A stretch of DNA of 16,554 bases from DATGIQ01 sp035295665 (GTDB lineage: Bacteria > Planctomycetota > Planctomycetia > Gemmatales > Gemmataceae). Under the pieces are notes generated by a model. The model was not told where the DNA came from. It saw only the letters and a list, made by a program, of their open reading frames with translations, and did no database searches. Location of the stretch: assembly GCA_035295665.1 (NCBI GenBank), contig DATGIQ010000489.1:1-16554 (forward strand), in the 5' to 3' direction. This document shows, in pieces, positions 1-7,711 of this stretch. Position numbers and translations under genes: made by a program. Positions within the stretch are counted from its first letter, which is position 1. Every line of letters begins with the position of its first letter.

Positions 1-186
1 ATCCTTCGCTGGCGCGTCAGGCTGGTGGGCTGCGGAATCCTCAACGATAGGGACGATCCAATGGCATCGCGTTTGCACCTGCCGCTGCCGTAACCTAGGC
101 TTCGGGCGGATGCTGGCTTGCGTTGGTCTGTCTGCGCCTCGACCACTGGGAGTGTCAGGGTGCTCGATGGGCTGCCAGGTCGGCAT
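1..186 (-). CDS. Possible partial ORF running off the left edge
   Basis: An open frame of 62 codons starts at an ATG whose complement is at 184-186 and runs to the window edge without a stop. Codon third positions are GC-rich as in neighbouring genes. A purine-rich AGAAGG lies directly against the ATG, which is too close for a good ribosome site. The visible product is rich in Pro, Arg and Gln and I recognise no domain. It lies downstream of the TPR gene on the same strand, beyond a strong hairpin. It may be the start of a real gene or chance. Confidence 0.2.
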   Translation of the reverse strand, partial: MPTWQPIEHPDTPSGRGADRPTQASIRPKPRLRQRQVQTRCHWIVPIVEDSAAHQPDAPAKD

Positions 187-209
187 CCTTCTCGCACCCG
201 CTACCCATC

Positions 210-261
210 TGCATCACGGCATCGCGCAGGGCCGCATGGTTCTGCGCGATGCCGTGATGCA
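210..261. terminator. Perfect 20-bp inverted repeat (hairpin) after the TPR gene
   Basis: Arms 210-229 and 242-261 are perfectly complementary over 20 bp with a 12-nt loop (230-241). It sits 29 bp beyond the stop codon of the TPR gene on the minus strand. Neither side has a T-run, so it is not a classic intrinsic terminator. It may still end transcription, protect the 3' end of the TPR mRNA, or be a palindromic repeat. The pairing is seen directly; the role is inferred. Confidence 0.55.
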
Positions 262-289
262 TTCCCTGGACCGCTACGGGCCCAGGACA

Positions 290-1783
290 TTACTCATTGG
301 CTTTGAGTTTTTTCTCGATCTCCGCCCGGCGCTGCTGCTCGCGCAGACTGTTCGTTTCCAATTTGAGGGCCTTTTTCCAGATGTCCAGCGCCTCGGCTTT
401 TTCACCCAAGGCCATGTGCACGTCGGCCAGGTGATCGTAGATTTCAATGTTCTCGCCTTCTTCGCCTTTGATGGCATCAAGCAGACACTTCTTCGCTTCG
501 GGGTATTTCTTTTGCTTGAAGAGCACCCAGCCGAGGCTGTCCAGGTACGCAGCGCTATCCTTGTCTTCGTCCGGCGTGAGATCGGGCCGGGCCTTGCGCT
601 GTTTGCGATCTTCCTCCAGGGCTTTGCGAATCAGCTTCTCGGCTTCGTTCAGGTCTTTATCATGGTCGGCCCAAACGTATCCAAGGTCGTTGTTGTACCG
701 CGGACTGTCCGGCTGTTTCTCCAGGAGCATTTTCAATTGCTCGGTCGCTTTGTCGATGCGGTTCAACTCCACATACACATTGCTAAGGATGTAGCGAAAT
801 CCCTCTTCGAGCCGGCTCTTTTGCTCGTCTTTTAGCTTCTCATCCTTGGCGATGCGTTCGAGCAAATCTTCGTAGGTCTTGGCAGCTCCGGAGTAATGGC
901 CGATCATCTGCTGGAGGCGGCCCTTCAGTTCGAGCTTCGTAAGATCGTCCTTTTTGTCCTTCAGAATGTCTTCCATGACCCGGCTCGCTTCATCGACCTT
1001 GCCGGCCTTGACCAGCAACCGGATCATGCTGGTGCGGATAACTTCCTGATAGGCGACCTTATCCTCTTTTTCCAGATCCTCGTCATCGTCGATCCGGGTT
1101 AACACTTTCTCGTAGGTCTTGAGTGCTTCGTCCGTATGGCCACTCTCGCCCTGGAGCCAGGCCTTCAGCTCGTAGTTCCGCCAGCTGCTGTCCCTTGCTT
1201 TGAGCAGATCCTCGGCGACCTTGTTGGCTTGCTCGACCTTGCCTTGCTTGAACAACGCCCGGCTCATCACGCGGAGCACTTCGGCCTTGGATTCCGAGCG
1301 AACCCCTTGCCGGTCCAAGACCTCCAGCCACTCCTGTGCTAGCCTGAGGCTCTCGGGATACTTTTTGGCTTCGTAGTACAGATCGATGATATCCAGGATG
1401 TTGAGGTACGCTTCGCCGAGTTTTTGTGCACTCTGCAATTTGCTGGCCTGATCCGCACAGATTTGGAAGAACACCTTGCTGGTGTCCAGCTCCTTCAGCA
1501 GCAGGGCGGTCTTGCCCAGAATGAACGCCCCGTTGTAATTAAAGGGCTGTTCTTTTTGCTTGGCCAGGGCGACCGCTTCGCGCAGCAATTTTCGGGTCTC
1601 GGTTGGGTCCTTGAGGAGCGTTTTGATCTCACCCAGGATGGGCTTTTCCCCCGTGACGTCGTTGAGGGCCAACGCCTTGCGGCGCAAGGCCATGTCCTCG
1701 TCTGCTGCCGGAATGCTCCCTACCACCCCGATCCAAGCGACGAGAATCCATCCGCCGAAAAGTGGAAACCGTAACCTAGCCAT
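290..1783 (-). CDS. Exported tetratricopeptide-repeat protein
   Basis: The 497-residue product starts with a signal peptide: basic MARLRF, a hydrophobic stretch to about residue 23, and a likely cleavage near SIPAADED. The rest is almost all helical and charged, with TPR units throughout. The clearest are at about 412-445 (LGWVLFKQKKYPEAKKCL) and 446-476 (LADVHMALGEKAEALDIWKKAL). TPR arrays are protein-interaction scaffolds, so a periplasmic or envelope-associated scaffold is likely, but no partner can be named. The start is supported by GGAG eight bases upstream of the ATG. The gene stands alone on the minus strand and is divergent from the kinase gene. No catalytic domain is visible. Confidence 0.85.
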   Translation of the reverse strand: MARLRFPLFGGWILVAWIGVVGSIPAADEDMALRRKALALNDVTGEKPILGEIKTLLKDPTETRKLLREAVALAKQKEQPFNYNGAFILGKTALLLKELDTSKVFFQICADQASKLQSAQKLGEAYLNILDIIDLYYEAKKYPESLRLAQEWLEVLDRQGVRSESKAEVLRVMSRALFKQGKVEQANKVAEDLLKARDSSWRNYELKAWLQGESGHTDEALKTYEKVLTRIDDDEDLEKEDKVAYQEVIRTSMIRLLVKAGKVDEASRVMEDILKDKKDDLTKLELKGRLQQMIGHYSGAAKTYEDLLERIAKDEKLKDEQKSRLEEGFRYILSNVYVELNRIDKATEQLKMLLEKQPDSPRYNNDLGYVWADHDKDLNEAEKLIRKALEEDRKQRKARPDLTPDEDKDSAAYLDSLGWVLFKQKKYPEAKKCLLDAIKGEEGENIEIYDHLADVHMALGEKAEALDIWKKALKLETNSLREQQRRAEIEKKLKANE

Positions 1784-2046
1784 ATTGATTTCTCCGCTGG
1801 GTGTTCCGCGGGCGAGAAGCCGTTGGTTGCCCTTATCCTAACGAAGTCGGCCTGCCCATGCTACCCGGGATTGCCTGCCCCCGCTGCCTCTCGCGGTGCC
1901 GGGGAAGCACCGGGCTTTTGACTTCGGTCTCTGGAAAGCATAGATTTGAACAGCCAGCCTCGCATCCCGTAATCTCGGCAACGTGCTCCGCCGAGCGACT
2001 GGGGGCTGCTCCCACCACCCCCCCTCCTTGCAGAAGAAAGGCAATC

Positions 2047-2928
2047 ATGGCATTTGCCGCCATGTTGGAGGCCGGCGTCGAACCCTTTCCGGGTTGTCAC
2101 CTCCGCCGGCGTTTGGGATCGGGAAGCTTCGGCGAAGTCTGGGAAGCCGTCGGCTCTCACAAGGAGCCGTTGGCGCTCAAATTTCTCCCCTGCGATGCCA
2201 AAAATACGGTGGCACGCGAGATTCGTTCCGTGCAGGCCATCTGCCGCCTTCGACACCCCCACCTGATTCGAATCGATCGCATCTGGTGCTTCCAGAGATA
2301 CCTCGTCATCGCCATGGAACTGGCCGACGGCACGCTTGGCGACTTGCTGCACAGCTATGTTTCCGAGGGGCACGAGGCCATCGTGCCGGAGCACACCTGT
2401 TTGCTCCTGTCCGAGGCGGCTGAGGCATTGGATTACTTGAATGCCCGGCGGCACGAGATCAATGGCCGCACCGTCGCCATCCAGCATTGTGATATCAAAC
2501 CGAGCAACTTGCTGCTGATCGGTGACACCCTCAAGGTGGCCGATTTCAGCCTCTCCTCGTCCATTAGCTCCCAGATCGAGACCCGTTGCCGATCGGGCAC
2601 CCTGGATTACTGTGCCCCCGAAATTTTCCAGGGCAAATTGAGCAGCCAAACTGATCAGTACGCCTTGGCGGTTTCCTATTGCTTGCTCCGCGGCGGCCGG
2701 CTCCCCTTCAACGATACGCCGTCCACCTTTCGAGCCAGTTATACCCGCCCCGTCCCGGATCTTACGATGCTTTCCGCAGCCGAACGCCCTTTGATCCTGC
2801 GGGGCCTGCATCCCGTGCCACAAAATCGTTGGCCGTCGTGCGGCGAGTTGATGGCCCGATTGACGCGGATCATTTGCGGTGCCGCGACCAATAAACCGGG
2901 CAGGCGGTCTGGACTCCGAAGGATTTGA
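2047..2928 (+). CDS. Stand-alone serine/threonine protein kinase with variant motifs
   Basis: The 293-residue product is a Hanks-type kinase domain with little else. Visible parts are the glycine loop GSGSFGEV (24-31), the ATP-binding Lys45 in ALKF, Glu58 of helix C, the catalytic loop HCDIKPSN (147-154, catalytic Asp149), DFS instead of DFG (166-168), APE (190-192) and Asp203 of helix F. All core residues are present, so it is probably active. The Arg before the catalytic Asp is Cys (a non-RD kinase) and the DFG Gly is Ser. There is no membrane segment or sensor domain. The frame is open upstream to 1801, but the ATG at 2047 has AGAAAGG five bases upstream. The next gene follows after 15 bp, so the two are probably co-transcribed. 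Confidence 0.88.
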   Translation: MAFAAMLEAGVEPFPGCHLRRRLGSGSFGEVWEAVGSHKEPLALKFLPCDAKNTVAREIRSVQAICRLRHPHLIRIDRIWCFQRYLVIAMELADGTLGDLLHSYVSEGHEAIVPEHTCLLLSEAAEALDYLNARRHEINGRTVAIQHCDIKPSNLLLIGDTLKVADFSLSSSISSQIETRCRSGTLDYCAPEIFQGKLSSQTDQYALAVSYCLLRGGRLPFNDTPSTFRASYTRPVPDLTMLSAAERPLILRGLHPVPQNRWPSCGELMARLTRIICGAATNKPGRRSGLRRI

Positions 2929-2943
2929 GGATTTCCCCTCGCT

Positions 2944-4533
2944 ATGGTCCCCTATTTATTCCGACTGGCGGCGGTTTGTCCCGGAAGGCAGCAGGGCTTC
3001 CGGCACGCGGTCGTCGCTCATCTCGTGCTGCTCGCCGCCGGCGTGGCGTGGGCCTATCGCTATCCGCAACAAGGCACTTCGGCAATCGGTTATTTCCTAC
3101 TGACGGCCGGCATCGTGGAAGGGGCGGTGCTGCTGGGTTGGCGGTTAACCCAGCTTCCCAAGAGCCAGGCGCTCGAATTTCTCTTTGTCAGTCCATTGCG
3201 GCCGTGGCGGTTGTTTGTCGTCGAGACCGTGATTGGCCTGTGTCGGATCACTCTGATCACGTTGTCCGGCTTGCCGGTGCTCCTCGTCCTGAGCGTGGCG
3301 GGGATCCTGGATGCGAGCGATGTGGGGCCGTTTCTGTTCATGCCGCTGACGTGGGCAGCCGTTACCGGTTTGGGGTTCATTGCCTGGGCCTATGAGCCAC
3401 GCGCCGTCCGCTGTTGGGCCGAGCGGGGCTTCCTGCTCCTGATCCTCATCTACCTTGGCGTGGGCGTGCTCGCCGGGGAGCATTTGGCCGCCTGGATCCG
3501 CCACCTTCCCGAGCCACTGGGACAGGGAGTGCTGTTGGGCTTTGAATCCTTTGACCGCTACAACCCATTCGCGGTGCTGCGCTTCTGGCTCGAAGAGCGC
3601 TCACTGGCCGCATGGGAACGAGTGCTGGGCGTGGAAGCCGCGGCGCTCATAGCGGCGGGGTTGCTGTTGGTGCGAACGGCCGGCCGGCTTCGGGGGCACT
3701 TTGATGAACGCCACTACCAGCCGGCTGTAGACCATCGCGGCCGGCCGCGCCCTTCGCCGGGAGATCGGCCGCTGTCCTGGTGGGCCGTGCGCCGGGTTTC
3801 CGAGTATTCCGGCCGGGTCAATTTTTGGTTGGCGGGGGGCTTTGGCTTGCTGTACGCCATCTACACGGTGGCGGGAGCCCATTGGCCGGCCTGGGCAGGC
3901 CGGCGCGTCTTGGCGGTCTTCGATGTGGCAGGGGGCGTCCCGGTCTGGGCGACGGCCCTGGTCGTGCTCTCCGCGGTGCCGGCCGCCTTTCAGTACGGCT
4001 TATGGGATAGCAACCCTCACGAGCGCTGCCGGCGGCTGGAATTGTTATTGTTGACGCAGCTCACGGGGATCGATTACTGGCATGCGGCCGCGGCCGCCGC
4101 CTGGAAACGCGGCCGCGGATACTTTGGTGTGGCGCTCCTGCTCTGGCTTGCCGCGGCGGTGGTAGGAAAAATCAGCTTCTTGCAGGCCGTGACGGCCATC
4201 GCAGCGGGGACGGTGCTCTGGGGATTGTATTTCACGCTCGGATTCCAGGCGTTTACACGCGGAGCGCAGGCGAATTTGCGGGGACTCAGTTTGACGCTCG
4301 GTCTGCCGGCATTGGCGTTCGTGTTCCATCAGATCGGTTGGCCTTTCCTGGCCGGCTTCTTACCGCCGGGAGCGGTCCATCACGCCGCAACATTGTCTCC
4401 GGATGCCGCATGGATCGGAGCGGTGGGCAGTGCGTTGGTGGCACTCTGGATGGCACGTATCTGCTTGGGGCGTTGTGACGGGGAGCTCCACCGCTGGTAT
4501 GAGAAGCATCATGGGAAAATGGTCTTGGAGTGA
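2944..4533 (+). CDS. Large multi-span membrane protein, ABC-2 permease-like
   Basis: The 529-residue protein has many hydrophobic segments in two blocks (about 20-245 and 300-510), separated by a polar stretch (about 250-285, FDERHYQPAVDH to PSPGDRP). Features such as the QALEFLFVSPLRPWRL segment, the DRYNPFAVL loop and PLSWWAVRRVSEY before the second block resemble ABC-2 type permeases. Those move lipids, polysaccharides or drugs together with a cytoplasmic ATPase. No ATPase gene is adjacent, so the energy source is unknown; the ATPase at 12398 has its own permease. It begins 15 bp after the kinase stop. The GAGG that could serve as ribosome site overlaps that stop, which suggests translational coupling. 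Assignment to the ABC-2 superfamily is by general resemblance only. Confidence 0.75.
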   Translation: MVPYLFRLAAVCPGRQQGFRHAVVAHLVLLAAGVAWAYRYPQQGTSAIGYFLLTAGIVEGAVLLGWRLTQLPKSQALEFLFVSPLRPWRLFVVETVIGLCRITLITLSGLPVLLVLSVAGILDASDVGPFLFMPLTWAAVTGLGFIAWAYEPRAVRCWAERGFLLLILIYLGVGVLAGEHLAAWIRHLPEPLGQGVLLGFESFDRYNPFAVLRFWLEERSLAAWERVLGVEAAALIAAGLLLVRTAGRLRGHFDERHYQPAVDHRGRPRPSPGDRPLSWWAVRRVSEYSGRVNFWLAGGFGLLYAIYTVAGAHWPAWAGRRVLAVFDVAGGVPVWATALVVLSAVPAAFQYGLWDSNPHERCRRLELLLLTQLTGIDYWHAAAAAAWKRGRGYFGVALLLWLAAAVVGKISFLQAVTAIAAGTVLWGLYFTLGFQAFTRGAQANLRGLSLTLGLPALAFVFHQIGWPFLAGFLPPGAVHHAATLSPDAAWIGAVGSALVALWMARICLGRCDGELHRWYEKHHGKMVLE

Positions 4534-4600
4534 GAACGGATCCTGATTACCATCACGCCACGTCGGCACATGAATCCGCCCGTCGGACACGGAGGTCCTG

Positions 4601-5362
4601 ATGAAAACGGCCATCGTCATTCCCGCTCGCCACGCCTCAAAACGGCTGCCGGGCAAACCACTTCTTCGGCAGACGGGTAAATATCTCGTCCAGCATGTCT
4701 ACGAACGGGCCTGCCAAGCACGCCGGGCAACTCAAGTCATTGTCGCCACCGAGGACTCACGCATTGTAGCCGCGGTTGAAAGCTTCGGCGGCCGGGTTGT
4801 CATGACTCGCCGAGACCATGCCAGCGGTACGGATCGTGTCGCTGAGGTCGCACAAAACCTCGAGGCCGACATCATCATCAACCTTCAAGGGGACGAACCC
4901 CTCGTCGACCCTGCCGCTTTGGACGTGTTGCCGGAATTGCTTGAACAACACCCGGATGCAAACATGGCAACCGTGGCAGTGCCCATCCGCGCGATGGAGC
5001 CGTGGCAGAATCCAAACTGTGTCAAGGTAGTCTGCGACGCCGCCGGGAGGGCATTATATTTTAGCCGCAGCCCGATTCCCTATGTTCGCAATGGCCGGCC
5101 GTCGTTCACCATGCAGCCGGCATCGTTCCTGCAACATTTGGGATTGTACGCCTATCGGAGAGCCTTTCTCTTGCAGCTGGCGACGCTACCTCCGGAACCA
5201 CTGGAGCAACTGGAACAGCTGGAGCAACTGCGCGTGCTGGCATTGGGCCATCCCATCCAGGTCGGTCTGGTGCGCGAAGTTGGGGTTAGTGTTGATACTT
5301 ACGACGATTATCTCCGCTTTGTCGCGATGTACCAGGGAAAACAGTTGCGGGCGGCGGCCTGA
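4601..5362 (+). CDS. kdsB: 3-deoxy-manno-octulosonate cytidylyltransferase (CMP-Kdo synthetase)
   Basis: KdsB activates Kdo with CTP to give CMP-Kdo, the donor for the inner core of lipopolysaccharide, in the cytosol. The 253-residue length is normal for the family. Visible signatures are the N-terminal nucleotide-binding IPARHASKRLPGKPL (7-21), HASGTDR (73-79) and NLQGDEP (94-100, with the metal-binding Asp98). The start ATG has GGAGG eight bases or so upstream. A short repeat, EQLEQLEQL, lies near residue 207 in the helix before the conserved QLRVLALG. The gene is followed by pyrG, which supplies its CTP; the same pairing is known in chlamydiae. It implies an outer membrane with Kdo-containing lipopolysaccharide. 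Confidence 0.95.
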   Translation: MKTAIVIPARHASKRLPGKPLLRQTGKYLVQHVYERACQARRATQVIVATEDSRIVAAVESFGGRVVMTRRDHASGTDRVAEVAQNLEADIIINLQGDEPLVDPAALDVLPELLEQHPDANMATVAVPIRAMEPWQNPNCVKVVCDAAGRALYFSRSPIPYVRNGRPSFTMQPASFLQHLGLYAYRRAFLLQLATLPPEPLEQLEQLEQLRVLALGHPIQVGLVREVGVSVDTYDDYLRFVAMYQGKQLRAAA

Positions 5363-5412
5363 GAAGGCTGGAACGAATCCAGCCCCGCATGGCTGCCCTG
5401 TGCGCGTTTTGG

Positions 5413-5474
5413 TATAGTGGATGGTGGGCGATTTGGGAAAGCCCACGGGTCTCCCCGTGGGCTTTGTCGTTTTT
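5413..5474 (+). promoter_or_regulatory. Putative pyrG leader attenuator with competing hairpins
   Basis: A -10-like TATAGT lies at 5413-5418, with GTGGGC at 5424-5429 where transcription could start. GTGGGC can pair with GCCCAC at 5441-5446, which is also the 5' arm of the downstream terminator hairpin, so the two structures exclude each other. Bacillus pyrG is known to be attenuated by CTP-sensitive reiterative G addition at a GGGC start; the GGGC here is similar. No good -35 box is seen. The pairing is seen in the sequence; CTP control is inferred. Confidence 0.4.
5438..5474 (+). terminator. Intrinsic terminator between kdsB and pyrG
   Basis: A perfect 12-bp stem (5438-5449 with 5454-5465) closes a TCTC loop and is followed, after four bases, by five T residues (5470-5474). 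It ends 30 bp before the pyrG ATG. It could end the kdsB transcript or act as the terminator of a pyrG attenuator. A weaker 6-bp hairpin (5366-5371 with 5379-5384) follows the kdsB stop without a T-run. Confidence 0.75.
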
Positions 5475-5504
5475 GGGCAAACACGGTCGGAGGGGCAGTG
5501 GTAC

Positions 5505-7166
5505 ATGGCCAAACACATCTTCGTCACCGGCGGCGTCGTCAGCTCTCTGGGCAAAGGGCTGACCTGTGCCTCGATCGGCATGCTGCTGGAACGCAGAGGG
5601 TTGCGAGTTCGCCTGCAGAAGTTTGATCCCTACATCAACGTCGATCCCGGGACCATGAGCCCGTATCAACACGGCGAGGTGTATGTCCTGGACGATGGCT
5701 CCGAAACCGATCTCGACTTGGGCCATTATGAGCGGTTTACCAATGCCCCGCTGACCCGCGATTGCAACTATACCACCGGCAAGATTTATCAATCGGTCAT
5801 TGAAAAGGAACGACGGGGGGAATATCTAGGGAAAACGGTGCAAGTCATCCCGCATGTCACCGACGAGATCAAGGCCGCCGTCCGCAAGCTCGTCAGCGAG
5901 GATGTGGATGTTGTGATCACCGAGATCGGCGGGACGGTGGGCGATATTGAAGGACTTCCATTTCTGGAAGCGATCCGGCAATTCGCTCTCGATGTCGGCA
6001 AGCAGAATTGCCTGTACATTCACCTGACGCTGATTCCCTATCTCAAAGCGGCCGGGGAGGCCAAGACCAAGCCCACCCAGCACAGCGTCGGCCGGCTGCG
6101 CGAAATCGGCATCCAACCGGATATCCTTATCTGCCGCACCGAACGCGAACTGGCCAAGGACGAGGCGGAGAAAATTGCCCTGTTCTGCAACGTGGAGCCG
6201 CGTGCCGTCATCGAAGAACGCGATAAGGAATTCAGCATCTACGAGGTGCCGCTCAGTCTCGTGGAAAATCGACTTGACGAGCTCATTGTCGAAAAACTCA
6301 ATCTCCCGGCCAAGGCGCTAGAAATCAGCGATTGGCGGCAGCTCTTGCAGCGAATCAAGAACCCGGCTCACGAAGTGACGATCGCGGTGGTGGGCAAATA
6401 CATCAAGCATCATGACGCCTACAAATCGGTGTACGAAGCGCTGGACCACGCCGGGATCGCTCTGAACACCCGTGTCCTGATCCGCAAGGTGGAAGCCGAG
6501 GAGCTGGAACGGGCGGGGGCTGAGCACGTGCTCAGCGGTGTGGATGGCGTGCTCGTGCCGGGCGGCTTTGGCCACCGTGGCATCACCGGCAAGATCGAGG
6601 CGGTCCGCTATGCCCGGGACCGGCATGTCCCCTTCTTCGGCATCTGTCTCGGTCTCCAGTGTGGGGTCGTGGAGTTTGCCCGCAATGTGATGGGACTGAG
6701 CGATGCCAACACCACGGAGATCGATCAACATTGCCGTCATCCGGTGGTTTGTCTGCTCGATGAGCAGTATGACATCGTGGACAGGGGCGGCACGATGCGG
6801 CTCGGCTCCTATCCGTGTGTGTTGATCGAAGGCAGCAAGGCCCACCAGGCCTATGGCTGCGTGGAGGTCCAGGAGCGGCATCGGCACCGGTATGAGCTCA
6901 ACAACCAGTACCGGGATCAGCTGGCCGAGCATGGTTTCCAGGTTTCCGGGACGAGCCCCGACGGCAACCTGGTAGAGGTAATCGAGTTAAGCAACCATCC
7001 CTGGTTCTTGGCCGTGCAGTGCCATCCCGAGTTTAAATCGAAGCCAACCAAGGCGCACCCGTTGTTCCGGGCCTTTGTGCAGGCCAGCCTGGCTCGCTGG
7101 GAGGCGCGGAAGACGGAAGCGCTCCGCGTGCGCGGTCCTTCTCCGGTCGCCGTCGGCGTTTCCTGA
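5505..7166 (+). CDS. pyrG: CTP synthase
   Basis: This enzyme makes CTP from UTP, ATP and glutamine, the last step of pyrimidine nucleotide synthesis. The product is 553 residues, near the usual 535-550. The N-terminal amidoligase domain begins KHIFVTGGVVSSLGKG (3-18) and contains DPYINVDPGTMSPYQHGEV. The C-terminal class I glutamine amidotransferase domain has the nucleophile Cys381 in FFGICLGLQ and the pair His507/Glu509 in AVQCHPEF. The frame is open to 5421, but the conserved N-terminus and a CGGAGGGG ribosome site fix the start at 5505. The last ~20 residues are a poorly conserved tail. It is preceded by a terminator/attenuator and is convergent with the NIPSNAP gene. Confidence 0.97.
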   Translation: MAKHIFVTGGVVSSLGKGLTCASIGMLLERRGLRVRLQKFDPYINVDPGTMSPYQHGEVYVLDDGSETDLDLGHYERFTNAPLTRDCNYTTGKIYQSVIEKERRGEYLGKTVQVIPHVTDEIKAAVRKLVSEDVDVVITEIGGTVGDIEGLPFLEAIRQFALDVGKQNCLYIHLTLIPYLKAAGEAKTKPTQHSVGRLREIGIQPDILICRTERELAKDEAEKIALFCNVEPRAVIEERDKEFSIYEVPLSLVENRLDELIVEKLNLPAKALEISDWRQLLQRIKNPAHEVTIAVVGKYIKHHDAYKSVYEALDHAGIALNTRVLIRKVEAEELERAGAEHVLSGVDGVLVPGGFGHRGITGKIEAVRYARDRHVPFFGICLGLQCGVVEFARNVMGLSDANTTEIDQHCRHPVVCLLDEQYDIVDRGGTMRLGSYPCVLIEGSKAHQAYGCVEVQERHRHRYELNNQYRDQLAEHGFQVSGTSPDGNLVEVIELSNHPWFLAVQCHPEFKSKPTKAHPLFRAFVQASLARWEARKTEALRVRGPSPVAVGVS

Positions 7167-7192
7167 TGCGGTGCTGCCCCTACAGTTTGCTC

Positions 7193-7234
7193 GGCGGCGG
7201 TTCGCCAAACCGCGCGGTTCGGCGAACTGCCGCC
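7193..7234. terminator. Long hairpin between convergent genes
   Basis: Arms 7193-7206 and 7221-7234 pair over 14 bp with one G-T wobble. Inside them, AACC/GGTT of a self-complementary core (7208-7219) extend the stem past one A-C mismatch. It lies 26 bp after pyrG and 8 bp beyond the NIPSNAP stop, so it could end transcription from both sides. There is no T-run on either strand, so it is not a standard intrinsic terminator. Confidence 0.55.
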
Positions 7235-7242
7235 AACGAAAC

Positions 7243-7659
7243 CTACTTTAGCGGCGAATAATCGGTGGGACTCAGAAAGACGCTTTCGACTTTCTCAACC
7301 AGCCGGCCGTTCTTCTCACTGGCTTCCCGAGCGGTCTTCCATTCCGGATCATTGCGAAATGCCTGCCAGCTTTTTTCGGCTGCTTCCCGGCTAGGGAAGG
7401 CGAGGAGATAGACCAGTTTCTTCTCGGCTTCGTTCGGGTCCGCGGGATTCCAGTAGCCGATATTGGTCATGCCGTGCTTCTCGAAGAGCTTGCAGGTGTG
7501 GTCACGGAAACGGGCGTTTAGAGCCGCCATCTTACCGGGTGCGGCGGTGTAGGTCCGCAGCTCGAAGACGCGCGCATCGGCCCGCTTCGCCCCTTGTTCG
7601 ACTCCGGCCGCATAGCTGACCATCGCCACCCCTCCTAGCATTACCCAGAAAGCTCTCAT
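7243..7659 (-). CDS. Exported NIPSNAP-family protein
   Basis: The 138-residue product has a short signal peptide (MRAFWVMLGGVAMVSYAAG) followed by one NIPSNAP-like ferredoxin-fold domain. Visible family features are VFELRTYTAAPGKMAALNARF (about 32-52), HGMTNIGYW (about 62-70) and LVYLLAFPSREAAEKSWQAFRNDPEW (about 82-107). NIPSNAP proteins are small alpha/beta dimers related to the antibiotic-biosynthesis monooxygenase fold. No catalytic role is established and none is visible here. The ATG has AGGGAG seven bases upstream. It is convergent with pyrG; an FG-GAP remnant lies upstream on the same strand. Confidence 0.88.
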   Translation of the reverse strand: MRAFWVMLGGVAMVSYAAGVEQGAKRADARVFELRTYTAAPGKMAALNARFRDHTCKLFEKHGMTNIGYWNPADPNEAEKKLVYLLAFPSREAAEKSWQAFRNDPEWKTAREASEKNGRLVEKVESVFLSPTDYSPLK

Positions 7660-7711
7660 GATATCTCCCTTCGAAAATGGAACCCGCTACCGGTAGCCCA
7701 TCCTTGCTGAC

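Noticed and set aside
110..835. 241-codon plus-strand ORF
   Set aside because: It lies antisense to the clear TPR gene, has no ribosome site, and its hydrophobic residues are what the reverse of charged TPR codons gives.
1894..1918. 6-bp hairpin (CGGTGC/GCACCG) followed by CTTTTG upstream of the kinase
   Set aside because: The stem is short and the T-run is only four bases. It is not strong enough to call a terminator or attenuator.
1861..2823. 320-codon minus-strand ORF
   Set aside because: Fully antisense to the kinase, whose motifs are intact. No domain is recognisable on this strand.
4000..4140. GCGGCCGC-rich tract inside the membrane protein gene
   Set aside because: It encodes an alanine run in a hydrophobic segment in a high-GC genome. 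No repeat structure is seen beyond that.
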